A stretch of DNA of 42,269 bases from Anaerolineales bacterium (GTDB lineage Bacteria > Chloroflexota > Anaerolineae > Anaerolineales > UBA11858). The notes under the pieces are model-generated. The model was not told the origin of the DNA, ran no database searches, and worked only from the letters and a program-made list of their open reading frames with translations. The first letter of the stretch is position 1. The number at the start of each line of letters is the position of its first letter. The position numbers and the translations under genes were made by a program. Location of the stretch: NCBI GenBank assembly GCA_018335275.1, contig JAGXKM010000010.1, positions 1-42,269 on the forward strand, written 5' to 3'. Below, one piece after another: positions 15,109 through 24,082 of the stretch.

Positions 15109-17210
15109 AAAACACATCCACGGCAAGAAACAAACTTGAAAACAACCGCTTCCTGTCTTTTGCCATCTTGGTGGCGGGAATCTTTTTTGTTTTCGTCTTT
15201 CGTCTGTTCACGATCCAGATCCTGAATGGAGGGACCTGGGCCGCTCAGGCGGAGGAAAACCGGCTGAGGGAGATCAGCCTCGCCCCGGCCCGGGGAGTGA
15301 TTTTTGACCGGCGCGGAATCGTCCTGGCCCGAAACGTGGCCTCTTACAATGTGGTGGTTACAGCAGCCCAGCTTCCAGATGATGAAGGGGCAATTCAGGA
15401 CATCATCCGCTCCCTGGCGAAGTACATTGACGTCCCCATCAACCAAAGCCAGATCACGCAGGAAAACCCATTCGTGCCCTGCCTGTCGGACCACGGCATC
15501 TCCCAGATCATCCGTTACGGGGAGCAGAGCGCCCCTTACCGGGAAGTGAAAATCGCCTGCAACATCGATGAAACAGCTGCCCGGCTGATCCAGGAAAACG
15601 CCATCGATTGGCCGGGGATCTCCATCGAAATTGAACCTGTCCGGGAGTATCCGACCGGAGACCTTACCGCCAATTTCGTCGGCTTCCTGGGCCCCATCTC
15701 CAGTGTTGAAGAGGAATATTACACAGAACGAGGGTTCGTGACCAACCGCGACAAGGTCGGCTACGCAGGGCTGGAACTTTCCTTTCAATCCCTCCTTTCC
15801 GGGAAACCGGGTAAACGCCTCGTTGAGGTGGACGTGGCAGGAAAGATCATCAGGGACGCGAAACCCGTCATCCCCTCCATCCCCGGACAAAATATTCACA
15901 CGACCATTGACACCCGCCTGCAGCAGGCTGCCAAATCCATCCTGCTTAAAGAGATCAATGACTGGAACGAATATCTCGGCGAACTGAGGATGACCAGCGG
16001 CGTGGTGATCGCCATGGACCCCAGGACGGGGGAAGTGTTAGCAATGGTTTCTTACCCGACCTACGAAAACAACCGCATGGCCCGCATCATCCCCGCCTAT
16101 TACCTGGAACAGCTCAACGCGGATGTCCGGGACCCACTCATCAACCAGGCCGTGGCAGCGGAGATCCCTGTGGGGTCCGTGTTCAAGATCTCCACAGCTG
16201 TGGGCGCCCTCAACGAAGGGGTCGTGGACCCGGAAGAGAAGATCACAGCCCCACCGGAAATCAAACTGGTCAACAAATACACACCCAACGATCCCAGCCG
16301 GAGCAAAACCTATGTGGATTGGAAAGACGAGGGATTCGGATCGGTGAATTTCCTGGAAGGGCTCGCAAACTCAAGCAATGTGTACTTTTACCAGCTCAGC
16401 GGAGGTGACGCGGAAGAAACGGGGACAGGGGTCCCCGGTGAGGTCCCGGAAGGGCTGGGCATCTGCCGCCTTGGTACCTACGCCCGGGCCCTGGGCTACG
16501 GTGAGAACCCGGGCATAGAACTTCCCTATCAAGAGGACGGGATCATCCCTTCACCGAAGTGGAAGCGCATCGCCCACGGTGAAAACTGGTCCACAGGCGA
16601 TACTTATATCGCCGGCGTGGGGCAGGGGTTTGTGACCGCTACTCCCCTGCAGGTCTTGATGTCGGGGGCAACCATTGCCAACGACGGACGGTTGATGAAA
16701 CCCACCATCATCCGGGAAATCACAGACGAAAAAGGGGAAACCATCGTTCCCTTCCAGGCAGAGGAAAAGTGGGATATCACCCAGGATCCAATGATCGACG
16801 TTTTCAATAACCCGACCAGTGCGGGGGGATGTGAAGCGAAAATGACCGGCGAGAAAACCACTGTTGAGCCCTGGGTATTGGAAAAGGTGCAAGAGGGGAT
16901 GCGGTTGGCGGTCACGGACGGCACCCTGGAAGATCCTTTCGAGAACATGAGTATCCCGGCAGCGGGAAAGACAGGGACCGGAGAATACTGCGACACATGG
17001 GCCAACGAGAAAGGCTTGTGTGTGCCCGGACGATGGCCCACACACTCCTGGACGTTAGCTTATGCGCCCTATGAAAACCCTGAAATCGCCGTGGTGGCAT
17101 TTGTTTACAACGGAGGGGAAGGGGCCAGCGTGGCCGGTCCCATTGTAAGGCGGACGATCGAAGCCTATTTCGAACTGAAAACCATTGACACTCGAGCAGG
17201 AAATCCCTGA
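15105..17210 (+). CDS. mrdA: Penicillin-binding protein 2 (peptidoglycan transpeptidase)
   Basis: This 701-residue class B penicillin-binding protein has a membrane anchor (about 17-40), the PBP dimerisation domain (about 60-250; PARGVIFDRRGIVLARN, PVREYPTGDLTANFVGFLG) and a transpeptidase domain (about 290-690). The transpeptidase carries the three active-site motifs: Ser358-Val-Phe-Lys361, Ser423-Ser-Asn425 and Lys622-Thr-Gly624. It cross-links peptidoglycan during elongation, working with RodA. It sits in an operon between mreD (4-nt overlap) and minC. The region around 435-460 and 560-590 contains several Cys residues and an insert compared with a compact PBP2. Length is slightly above the usual 600-680. 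Confidence 0.93.
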   Translation: MKNTSTARNKLENNRFLSFAILVAGIFFVFVFRLFTIQILNGGTWAAQAEENRLREISLAPARGVIFDRRGIVLARNVASYNVVVTAAQLPDDEGAIQDIIRSLAKYIDVPINQSQITQENPFVPCLSDHGISQIIRYGEQSAPYREVKIACNIDETAARLIQENAIDWPGISIEIEPVREYPTGDLTANFVGFLGPISSVEEEYYTERGFVTNRDKVGYAGLELSFQSLLSGKPGKRLVEVDVAGKIIRDAKPVIPSIPGQNIHTTIDTRLQQAAKSILLKEINDWNEYLGELRMTSGVVIAMDPRTGEVLAMVSYPTYENNRMARIIPAYYLEQLNADVRDPLINQAVAAEIPVGSVFKISTAVGALNEGVVDPEEKITAPPEIKLVNKYTPNDPSRSKTYVDWKDEGFGSVNFLEGLANSSNVYFYQLSGGDAEETGTGVPGEVPEGLGICRLGTYARALGYGENPGIELPYQEDGIIPSPKWKRIAHGENWSTGDTYIAGVGQGFVTATPLQVLMSGATIANDGRLMKPTIIREITDEKGETIVPFQAEEKWDITQDPMIDVFNNPTSAGGCEAKMTGEKTTVEPWVLEKVQEGMRLAVTDGTLEDPFENMSIPAAGKTGTGEYCDTWANEKGLCVPGRWPTHSWTLAYAPYENPEIAVVAFVYNGGEGASVAGPIVRRTIEAYFELKTIDTRAGNP

Positions 17211-17217
17211 TCAATCG

Positions 17218-17226
17218 TGCTATAAT
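17218..17226 (+). promoter_or_regulatory. Extended -10 promoter of the min genes
   Basis: TGC directly before a perfect TATAAT lies 8 nt after the mrdA stop. Together they form an extended -10 element that could drive minCDE-rodA on its own. Confidence 0.6.
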
Positions 17227-17293
17227 CCTTCCGTAAGAACATGTATTCTATAAAAGGCACAAACCTATCATGATTCGTGCCGGAGACAGGGGA

Positions 17294-17974
17294 ATGGGAA
17301 AAAAAAACATCGAAATTAAAGGGATCAGGGACGGTATTCTGGTCGAAATCAGCTCTGGCGACTGGAAAAAAAGGGAAAAAGAACTCCTGGACCACATAAA
17401 AAATAACAAACAGTTTTTCAAAGGAGGGCGTTTAGCGCTGGATGTCGGCAGCCACAAACTGAAAACGGACCGCCTGGCTTCCCTGAGAAATGCCCTCTCC
17501 GACCAAAACATCACCCTGTGGGCCGTGAAAAGCTCTTCCCTGGTCACGGAGCGCACGGCGCAAAACCTGGGCTTGTCGATCCGCATCCAGCAATCCACCG
17601 CGGAACAACAAGGAGAGTTTCCCTCTTCCACCATTGAAGGTGAGGAAGCGGTGTTCGTGCAGCGCACACTGCGCTCGGGGCACAAAATTAAACACGTAGG
17701 GCATGTGATCATCCTCGGTGATGTCAACCCCGGGGCAGAGATCGTCGCCGGCGGGAACATCATCGTCTGGGGACGTTTGCGGGGGACCGTACACGCGGGC
17801 GCCAAGGGTGATGAAGAGGCTGTGGTATGCGCATTGCAGCTCTCCCCCACTCAATTGCGGATCGCGGATAAGATCAGCATTTCCCCAGCAGAGGATAGAA
17901 AGGTGGAGCCCGAGATCGCCCAACTAAAGGACGGTCAAGTGATCGCCAGGAACTGGAACAGCAGATCAGGTTAG
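17294..17974 (+). CDS. minC: Septum site-determining protein MinC (FtsZ inhibitor)
   Basis: The 226-residue protein has a divergent MinC N-domain (about 1-100, KNIEIKGIRDGILVEISSGD) and the conserved C-terminal beta-helix (about 118-212) with QRTLRSGHKI and GDVNPGAEIVAGGNIIVWG. The N-domain blocks FtsZ assembly; the C-domain binds MinD and forms dimers. ATG 17294 is preferred over ATG 17270 because GGAG at 17282-17285 is 8 nt upstream of it, while 17270 has no SD. It precedes minD by 23 bp. Confidence 0.93.
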   Translation: MGKKNIEIKGIRDGILVEISSGDWKKREKELLDHIKNNKQFFKGGRLALDVGSHKLKTDRLASLRNALSDQNITLWAVKSSSLVTERTAQNLGLSIRIQQSTAEQQGEFPSSTIEGEEAVFVQRTLRSGHKIKHVGHVIILGDVNPGAEIVAGGNIIVWGRLRGTVHAGAKGDEEAVVCALQLSPTQLRIADKISISPAEDRKVEPEIAQLKDGQVIARNWNSRSG

Positions 17975-17997
17975 GACAAGGCAAAGAGGAACAGCGT

Positions 17998-18798
17998 ATG
18001 GCAGCTAAAGTCATCACCATCACTTCTGGAAAAGGCGGAGTCGGCAAGACAACCGCCACCGCGAACATCGGCGCCGCCCTTGCCAAGGGCGGGCATACAG
18101 TGGCCTGCATAGACGCTGATATCGGACTGCGCAATTTGGATGTGGTCATGGGTTTAGAAAATCGGATCGTCTACGATCTGGTTGATGCCGTCGAAGGCCG
18201 CTGCCGGCTGAAGCAGGCCATGATCAAGGATAAACATATCCCGGGCTTATTCCTGATCCCCTCCGCCCAAACCCGGGATAAAAATGCGGTCTCTCCCACA
18301 GATATGATCCGCCTGTGTGATGAACTGCGCTCTGAGATGGATTACATCCTGATCGATTCTCCCGCAGGCATTGAGCGCGGTTTTCGAAACGCACTGGCAC
18401 CCGCGGACGAAGTGATCGTGGTCACCAATCCCGAGGTTTCCGCTGTCAGGGACGCGGACCGCATCATCGGGATCATCGAGGCGGAAGAAAAGGGTCCAGC
18501 GAAGCTGCTCATCAACCGCCTCAATCCGGAGATGGTGAGGCATAAGAACATGATCTCCGCGGATGATGTGGTCGATTTACTGGCCATCCAGTTGATAGGC
18601 ATCATCCCGGAAGATAAAAATGTGATCATCAGCACCAACACCGGGGTCCCCGTGGCCACGGACGGGAAAAGCCTGGCTGGTGAAGCCTACCGCAACGTGA
18701 GCCTGCGGCTTCAAGGAAATACTGTCCCTTTCATGGACCTCAGCAAAGGAAGCGGACTTTTCGGTTTGATTTCAAACGTCTTCGGAACAGGAGAATAA
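17998..18798 (+). CDS. minD: Septum site-determining protein MinD (membrane ATPase)
   Basis: This 266-residue ParA/MinD-type ATPase starts with the deviant Walker A motif GKGGVGKTT (10-18). It has switch regions (CIDADIGLRNLDVVMGLENR, ILIDSPAGIERGF) and ends with an amphipathic membrane-targeting helix (SGLFGLISNVFG). ATP-bound MinD binds the membrane and recruits MinC; MinE stimulates ATP hydrolysis and release. minE follows after 4 nt. Confidence 0.97.
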   Translation: MAAKVITITSGKGGVGKTTATANIGAALAKGGHTVACIDADIGLRNLDVVMGLENRIVYDLVDAVEGRCRLKQAMIKDKHIPGLFLIPSAQTRDKNAVSPTDMIRLCDELRSEMDYILIDSPAGIERGFRNALAPADEVIVVTNPEVSAVRDADRIIGIIEAEEKGPAKLLINRLNPEMVRHKNMISADDVVDLLAIQLIGIIPEDKNVIISTNTGVPVATDGKSLAGEAYRNVSLRLQGNTVPFMDLSKGSGLFGLISNVFGTGE

Positions 18799-18802
18799 TA
18801 GC

Positions 18803-19069
18803 ATGGCTAACTTTCTCACCCGTCTATTCTCTAATGAACCCAGCAGCGCCAGACAGGCCAAAGAACGCTTGCAGCTGGTATTGATAAACGACCGGACCAA
18901 CCTGACGCCCGAAACGATGGATTCTTTAAAAGACGATCTCCTGGACGTGATTTCCCAGTACATTAAAATCGATCCGAAGTCCGTGAAAATAGACATCGCC
19001 CAGGAAGGGCGAGAACAGCGATTAATCGCCGATATCCCCATTACCGGCGGAGAACAGCGCAGATACTAG
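18803..19069 (+). CDS. minE: Cell division topological specificity factor MinE
   Basis: The 88-residue protein has an N-terminal membrane-binding helix (FLTRLF), the anti-MinCD segment (about 15-30, ARQAKERLQLVLINDRTNL) and the dimeric topological domain (about 34-80, LKDDLLDVISQYIKIDPKSV). MinE drives MinD oscillation so that division occurs at mid-cell. Its presence suggests an oscillating rather than DivIVA-type Min system. It sits 4 nt after minD and 3 nt before rodA. Confidence 0.93.
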   Translation: MANFLTRLFSNEPSSARQAKERLQLVLINDRTNLTPETMDSLKDDLLDVISQYIKIDPKSVKIDIAQEGREQRLIADIPITGGEQRRY

Positions 19070-19072
19070 CCT

Positions 19073-20215
19073 ATGCGAAATATTTCTTGGCGTCACTTTG
19101 ACTTCTGGCTCTTGGGTGCGGTGGCTTTTTTGACCATATTCGGCGTGGCCATGATCAGCTCCGCCATCGCCGGAAACCCCACCCTGGTGGAAGCCAATAC
19201 CGTGACAAAGCAAATGATCTTTGCCGCAGCCGGCTTTGCGGTCATGTTCCTGACTGCGGTCATCGACTACCGCTACTGGAGCGCGGTGAGCAATTTCTTG
19301 TATTTAATCACCGCCGGCATTTTAGCCGTCTTATATCTCTTCGGCGCCACCCTTTTTGGTTCCACCCGCTGGTTTACATTGGGCCCGATTTTAATTCAGC
19401 CCTCTGAGATCGCGAAGATCATCATCATCCTCATCCTGGCGGACTTCTTCTCCAAAAACATCGAAAAGATCAACCAGCCCCTGACGATCTTACGCAGCGT
19501 ACTGGTGACAGGGGGAATCATGATCTGGGTTTTGATCCAGCCTGATTTAAGCACCTCGATCGTCCTCCTTGTGCTCTGGTTTGCCCTGCTGTGGGCCAGC
19601 GGTCTGAAAGTCAAACAACTGCTTATCGCCAGCGGCGCAGGAGCCATGGCTCTGCTGGTGGGGTTCCCGCTCATGCTCCTCAGCTACAGCAATGAAACAA
19701 CCGGAGGACTGATCAAGCCTTACCAAATCCGGCGGATCATCAACTTTCTGTTCCCCGAGGAGGATGCCAGCTATGGAGCGATCTACAACGTTCAGCAGGC
19801 CCTGATCAGCATTGGCTCCGGAGGCTGGCTGGGCCGGGGGTACGGCAGCGGTTCCCAAGTCCAGCTTCGTTTCCTGAAAGTGCGCCATTCAGACTTCATT
19901 TTCTCTGCCCTTGCTGAGGAATTCGGTTTTGCGGGCGCCCTGGCTGTGCTCCTCTTGCTGGCGTTCATCATTTACCGCTGTCTGCGAGCTGCTCGCATGG
20001 CCGGAGATACCTACGGCGCCCTGACCGCATACGGCGTCGCCGCCCTGATCACGTTCCAAACCATCGTCAACGTCAGCGTGAACCTGAAGCTCCTCCCGGT
20101 GACCGGATTGACCCTGCCTTTCGTGAGCTACGGCGGGAGTTCGTTGATCACCCTTTTCATCGGCATTGGCCTGGTGGAAAGCGTCATCCTCCGCCACAAA
20201 GAACTTGAATTTTAA
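19073..20215 (+). CDS. rodA: RodA peptidoglycan glycosyltransferase (SEDS family)
   Basis: This 380-residue protein has about ten membrane spans and the SEDS signatures: GSTRWFTLGPILIQPSEIAK, IQPDLSTSIVLL, GSGGWLGRGYGSGSQ, RHSDFIFSALAEEFGF (with the Asp thought to be catalytic) and LPVTGLTLPFVSYGGSS. It polymerises lipid II into glycan strands during cell elongation, paired with PBP2 encoded four genes upstream. RodA is preferred over FtsW because of the mre/mrdA context. It closes the operon; a loose inverted repeat ATCATCC/GGATGAT (about 20225-20255) follows. Confidence 0.93.
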   Translation: MRNISWRHFDFWLLGAVAFLTIFGVAMISSAIAGNPTLVEANTVTKQMIFAAAGFAVMFLTAVIDYRYWSAVSNFLYLITAGILAVLYLFGATLFGSTRWFTLGPILIQPSEIAKIIIILILADFFSKNIEKINQPLTILRSVLVTGGIMIWVLIQPDLSTSIVLLVLWFALLWASGLKVKQLLIASGAGAMALLVGFPLMLLSYSNETTGGLIKPYQIRRIINFLFPEEDASYGAIYNVQQALISIGSGGWLGRGYGSGSQVQLRFLKVRHSDFIFSALAEEFGFAGALAVLLLLAFIIYRCLRAARMAGDTYGALTAYGVAALITFQTIVNVSVNLKLLPVTGLTLPFVSYGGSSLITLFIGIGLVESVILRHKELEF

Positions 20216-20286
20216 CTTTTTCAATCATCCGTCCAGGGATTGTTTTCTGGATGATATTCACGTGTATATTTTAACCAGGAGATGGA

Positions 20287-21789
20287 ATGAAAAAATCTCA
20301 AAATCCAGCCCGGGTTCGTTTTGCCCCCTCGCCCACCGGGTACCTGCATATTGGAGGGGCCCGAACTGCATTGTATGACTACCTGCTGGCCAGGCAAACG
20401 GACGGTTCTTTCATCCTCCGTATCGAAGACACGGACCAAAAGCGATACGTGGAGGATTCCGAAAAAGACCTCAAACGCTCCTTGCGCTGGTTAGGACTGG
20501 AGTGGGACGAGGGCCCCGACAAAGGCGGGCCCCATGCCCCTTACCGGCAGTCTAAGCGGAAAGCGATCTACCAGCAGCATGCCCGGACCTTAATTGAAAA
20601 AGGACATGCATATCCCTGTTTCTGTTCCCCGGAACGGTTGGATAAAATCCGAAAAGAACAAATCGCCCAGGATGAAAACCCTCACTACGACCAAAAATGC
20701 AGAAATTTAGACCCTGAAGAATCCGTCCAACGCGTGGAAAATGGAGAGCCCCACGTGATCCGGTTCAAATCCCCCAACCAGGGATCGACCACCGCGCGTG
20801 ACTCGCTGCGGGGCGAGATCACAGTCAAGAATGAAACGCTGGATGATATCATCCTCATTAAAACCAACGGCTTGGCCGTGTATCACCTGGCGGCCATGGT
20901 GGACGATCATCTGATGGATATCACCCATGTCATCCGCGGGGCGGAATGGCTGCCCACCTTTCCCATTCACACTTTAATTTATGATGCCTTTGGATGGCAG
21001 GAGCCCGAATGGGTCCATCTCTCACTGCTCCTCAAACCGGATGGCAAAGGAAAACTCTCCAAACGGGACATGGAAGAAGCCCGGCAGAAAGGGCAGCCAA
21101 TTTTCGTCAAAGACATGGAGGATTTTGGTTATCTGCCAGAAACGGTCAATAACTGGCTGGCTTTGATGGGCTGGAGCTATGATGATAAGATGGAATTCTT
21201 CCCCATGAACGAACTGATCGAAAAATTCAGCCTGGAAAAACTGAATCCCTCTCCAGCTGCCATCAATTTCAGCAAGTTGGATCACTTTAACGGGATCCAC
21301 ATCCGGGAGCTTGAGGTGGATGACTTCGCGCACCGGATAAAGCCGTACTTCGAGAAAGAGGGATATGAGGTGGATGAGGAGATCCTGACGGATGTCGCTG
21401 CAGCCATCCAGACTCGGACGGGGAAATTAACTGAGGTCACCGACATGGCAGGTTTCTTCTTTGAAGAGGAGGTGAACTTGGTCCCCGAGCGGATCATCAG
21501 CGGCGCGCTGAGCGCATCCCAGGCAGCAAATGCAGCCCGGCGGATGGCAAATCTCTTCAATGAAGTTCCGGTGATCACCCGGGATACCGTTGAAAAACCG
21601 CTCCGCGAGTTGGCTGATGAACTGGACTTAAAGGCAGGCCACCTCTTTGGTTTGCTGCGTGAAACCCTCACCGGGCAAAAAGTCAGCCCTCCGCTGTTTG
21701 ACATCATGTCCATCCTCGGCAAAAAAGAGGTCCTCGACCGCCTGGATCACGCTGCCGAGACCCTGGAGGGCATATCAAAGAGTCGCTAA
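20287..21789 (+). CDS. gltX: Glutamyl-tRNA synthetase
   Basis: The 500-residue class I synthetase has the HIGH motif in APSPTGYLHIGGART (HIGG 21-24), the Rossmann fold with DGSFILRIEDTD, and the KMSKS-type loop KLSKR (256-260). A helical anticodon-binding domain runs from about 330 to 495. It charges tRNA-Glu using ATP. Cys111, Cys113 and Cys138 with Tyr134 resemble the zinc site of some GluRS enzymes. Because a GlnRS gene lies next door, this enzyme is likely of the discriminating type (inference). SD AGGAG lies about 6 nt upstream. It ends at a terminator shared with glnS. Confidence 0.96.
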   Translation: MKKSQNPARVRFAPSPTGYLHIGGARTALYDYLLARQTDGSFILRIEDTDQKRYVEDSEKDLKRSLRWLGLEWDEGPDKGGPHAPYRQSKRKAIYQQHARTLIEKGHAYPCFCSPERLDKIRKEQIAQDENPHYDQKCRNLDPEESVQRVENGEPHVIRFKSPNQGSTTARDSLRGEITVKNETLDDIILIKTNGLAVYHLAAMVDDHLMDITHVIRGAEWLPTFPIHTLIYDAFGWQEPEWVHLSLLLKPDGKGKLSKRDMEEARQKGQPIFVKDMEDFGYLPETVNNWLALMGWSYDDKMEFFPMNELIEKFSLEKLNPSPAAINFSKLDHFNGIHIRELEVDDFAHRIKPYFEKEGYEVDEEILTDVAAAIQTRTGKLTEVTDMAGFFFEEEVNLVPERIISGALSASQAANAARRMANLFNEVPVITRDTVEKPLRELADELDLKAGHLFGLLRETLTGQKVSPPLFDIMSILGKKEVLDRLDHAAETLEGISKSR

Positions 21790-21831
21790 TCCATCTCTTC
21801 ATTCGCCCGGTTTAAAGCGGATATCACCAAA

Positions 21832-21868
21832 TAAAAAACATCGCCCCGAAGGGGGCGATGTTCGTTTT
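21832..21868. terminator. Bidirectional terminator between gltX and glnS
   Basis: AACATCGCCCC, a GAAG loop and GGGGCGATGTT form a perfect 11-bp stem. It is flanked by AAAAAA on the left (T tract for minus-strand glnS) and CGTTTTT on the right (for gltX), so it can stop both convergent genes. Confidence 0.92.
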
Positions 21869-21882
21869 TGGATATTAGACTG

Positions 21883-23592
21883 TTAGGATTTCCTTCGCTT
21901 CCGCTCCTGCTCCTGTCTTTTTTCGATTTTAGCCCAGGAATCATAGAGGGCGATCGTTTGGTTGAAGACCAGCTTCTCTTCTGTCGAATCCGGATCAACA
22001 CAGAAATAGCCTACCCTCTCAAACTGGTACCTGTCACCCGCTTTTACCCCCTGCAGGCTGGGTTCGACTTTGACATGGGAGTAAACCTGGAGGGAATCGG
22101 GGTTAAGGCTGTCCGTAAAATCACCCCCTTCCTCGGCATCAAGCGGGAAGGGATCGTTGAACAGGCGATCATACACCCGGACTTCAACATCCAGGGCGTG
22201 CGGGACAGACACCCAGTGCAGGGTGCCTTTGACCTTCCTGCCGTCGGGTGCGGCCCCGCCGCGGGTTTCCGGATCAACCGTGCACCGCAGCTCTACAATC
22301 TTCCCATCTTCATCTTTGACAACATCTTGGCAGGTCATGAAGTAGGCGTAGCGCAGACGGACCTCTTTCCCCGGAGAAAGGCGCCAGAACCGCTTGGGAG
22401 GGTCCTCGCGAAAATCATCCCGATCAATATAAATTTCCTTCGAGAAGGGCACGTCCCGCGTCCCAAAACTCTCATCCCCGGGATGGTTGGGAAATTCCAT
22501 CATTTCTACTTTGTCTTCAGGGTAATTGGTGATGACGACTTTTAGCGGGCGCAATACACCGTTGGCCCTCGGCGTCCTGGCGTTAAGGTCGTCGCGGATG
22601 AAATGATCCAATTTCGACCGCTGAATGGTACTTTGCTTCTTGGCTACGCCGACATGCTCAATGAAATGGCGGATGGATTCCGGGGTGATGCCCCTTCTAC
22701 GCATCCCGGAGAGAGTGGGCATGCGGGGATCATCCCAGCCGTTGACATAACCCTCCTCCACCAGTTGAATCAGCCTGCGTTTGCTGAGCACTGTATATGT
22801 GATGTTCAAGCGAGCAAACTCGATTTGCCGGGGGTGGAAGATCCCCAATTGATCTAAAAACCAATTATAGAGAGGTCGGTTGTTTTTGAACTCCAGGGTG
22901 CACAAGGAATGCGTGATCTTTTCGATGGAATCCGACTGCCCGTGGGCCCAATCATAGGTGGGGTATATGCACCACTCGTCTCCCGTCCTGTGATGCGTTT
23001 CATGAAGAATGCGGTACATGACAGGATCGCGGAGGTTGATGTTCGGGGAAGCCATATCGATTTTGGCTCGCAGCACGCGTTCTTCTTCCATAAATTCGCC
23101 CTCTTTCATGCCTTGAAAGAGGTCAAGGTTCTCTTCCACAGACCGGTCCCGGAAAGGACTTTCTTTCCCCGGCTCGGTCAGCGTGCCCCGGTATTCCCGG
23201 ATTTCTTCCGGAGAGAGATCATCCACATATGCTTTGCCGTCCTTGATGAGCTGGACGGCCCATTCGTAAAGCTGCCCGAAATAATCCGAGGCAAAAAACA
23301 AACGGTCATCCCAGTCATACCCCAACCAATGGATGTCCTCGATCATGGAACTCACGAACTCCTCTTCTTCTCTGGTGGGGTTCGTGTCATCAAAGCGCAA
23401 GTTACACTTGCCGTCATATTGTTCAGCGATCCCAAAATTCAAAACGATGGACTTGGCATGACCAATATGCAAATATCCGTTTGGTTCAGGAGGGAAACGC
23501 GTCTGAACTCGCCCGTCATGTTTACCTTCTTCCATTTCCCTTTCAATAATATCGCGTATAAAATCAGACAGCACTTTCTCGTCATTCATCAT
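21883..23592 (-). CDS. glnS: Glutaminyl-tRNA synthetase
   Basis: This 569-residue class I enzyme has [19 protein letters not shown] (HIGH 42-45), [20 protein letters not shown] and [22 protein letters not shown], which are typical of GlnRS. It also has the KMSKS-type VLSKRR, then two beta-barrel anticodon-binding domains (about 340-550, ending [19 protein letters not shown]). It attaches glutamine directly to tRNA-Gln. ATG 23592 (or 23589) is chosen because GAGGAG (23603-23598) lies 5-8 nt upstream; an upstream GTG at 23598 overlaps that site. It is divergent from a tRNA-Gln(CTG) gene, its likely substrate. Confidence 0.95.
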   Translation of the reverse strand: MMNDEKVLSDFIRDIIEREMEEGKHDGRVQTRFPPEPNGYLHIGHAKSIVLNFGIAEQYDGKCNLRFDDTNPTREEEEFVSSMIEDIHWLGYDWDDRLFFASDYFGQLYEWAVQLIKDGKAYVDDLSPEEIREYRGTLTEPGKESPFRDRSVEENLDLFQGMKEGEFMEEERVLRAKIDMASPNINLRDPVMYRILHETHHRTGDEWCIYPTYDWAHGQSDSIEKITHSLCTLEFKNNRPLYNWFLDQLGIFHPRQIEFARLNITYTVLSKRRLIQLVEEGYVNGWDDPRMPTLSGMRRRGITPESIRHFIEHVGVAKKQSTIQRSKLDHFIRDDLNARTPRANGVLRPLKVVITNYPEDKVEMMEFPNHPGDESFGTRDVPFSKEIYIDRDDFREDPPKRFWRLSPGKEVRLRYAYFMTCQDVVKDEDGKIVELRCTVDPETRGGAAPDGRKVKGTLHWVSVPHALDVEVRVYDRLFNDPFPLDAEEGGDFTDSLNPDSLQVYSHVKVEPSLQGVKAGDRYQFERVGYFCVDPDSTEEKLVFNQTIALYDSWAKIEKRQEQERKRRKS

Positions 23593-23656
23593 AATCACTC
23601 CTCAATTTCCTGGATTCATTACCTTCAATAAATGTTTGGATCATGGCCTCCACCAA

Positions 23657-23665
23657 ATTTTAGCA
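23657..23665 (-). promoter_or_regulatory. Extended -10 promoter of glnS
   Basis: On the minus strand TGC TAAAAT forms an extended -10 element. A weak TTACCG lies 17 bp upstream. The leader to the glnS start would be about 58 nt. Confidence 0.45.
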
Positions 23666-23747
23666 TACTCTCGCTTTTCCGGTAATAGGCCCCGCTCCTT
23701 TGCACTCATGCCCGCACTGTAAACCCCAACCCCTGAAAGGAAACATC

Positions 23748-23793
23748 GGAGCCCGGGCAGCTCCTCCAGGTTCAACCTCCCAGAGAGCTCTGG
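23748..23793. other. Three adjacent short hairpins in the glnS / tRNA-Gln gap
   Basis: Three inverted repeats follow each other with almost no gap: GGAGC-7nt-GCTCC (23748-23764), AGGTT-C-AACCT (23768-23778) and CCAGA-4nt-TCTGG (23780-23793). They lie between the divergent glnS and tRNA promoters; no gene is visible. Role unknown. Confidence 0.45.
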
Positions 23794-23868
23794 AATCCGG
23801 ATTCTTAAACAATTTTAAAAGCCATCCCTTCTCTGTTCCGTGATCGTCTCTGAAATCTGGCAGAAAGT

Positions 23869-23897
23869 TTGACGAACCCTGTGGGAAGTGATAAAAT
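23869..23897 (+). promoter_or_regulatory. Promoter of the tRNA-Gln gene
   Basis: TTGACG (5/6) at 23869-23874 and TAAAAT (5/6) at 23892-23897 are separated by 17 bp. The start point would be about 6 nt before the tRNA 5' end. Confidence 0.75.
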
Positions 23898-23909
23898 ATC
23901 ACAAGTTAG

Positions 23910-23980
23910 TGGGGGCTCGTCTAATGGCAAGACAGCGGTTTCTGGAACCGTAAATCGGGGTTCGAATCCCTGGCCCCCAG
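23910..23980 (+). tRNA. tRNA-Gln, anticodon CTG
   Basis: The 71-nt cloverleaf folds as follows: acceptor TGGGGGC/GCCCCCA; D arm GTCT/GAC; anticodon stem GCGGT/ACCGT (one G-T) with loop TTCTGGA and anticodon CTG (23942-23944); T arm CGGGG/CCCTG with loop TTCGAAT; and discriminator base G at 23980. A T1-A72 pair and G73 are known identity elements of tRNA-Gln, in agreement with the anticodon. CCA is not encoded. It has its own promoter and terminator and is divergent from glnS. Confidence 0.95.
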
Positions 23981-23987
23981 CTGATGA

Positions 23988-24019
23988 CCCTGATGGTCCC
24001 ATCCATCAGGGCTTTTTTT
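23988..24019 (+). terminator. Intrinsic terminator of the tRNA-Gln gene
   Basis: CCCTGATGG, a TCCCAT loop and CCATCAGGG form a perfect 9-bp stem followed by seven T, starting 8 nt after the tRNA. Confidence 0.92.
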
Positions 24020-24082
24020 AACCCACCTTTCTATAGTACAATTTGAAAAGAACTGGATATGAATTTTATAAGGAGAACAAGC

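Noticed and set aside
17185-17226. TTGACA at 17185 as -35 for the TATAAT at 17221
   Set aside because: The spacing is 30 bp, far from 17; the TGn extension explains the promoter better.
21868-23631. Long plus-strand frames opposite glnS
   Set aside because: glnS has full synthetase motifs on the minus strand; the opposite frames have no ribosome site or motifs.
23599-23868. T-box riboswitch upstream of glnS
   Set aside because: No T-box sequence (GGGTGGNACCGCG-like) or stem I pattern is visible, and the likely glnS leader is only about 58 nt.
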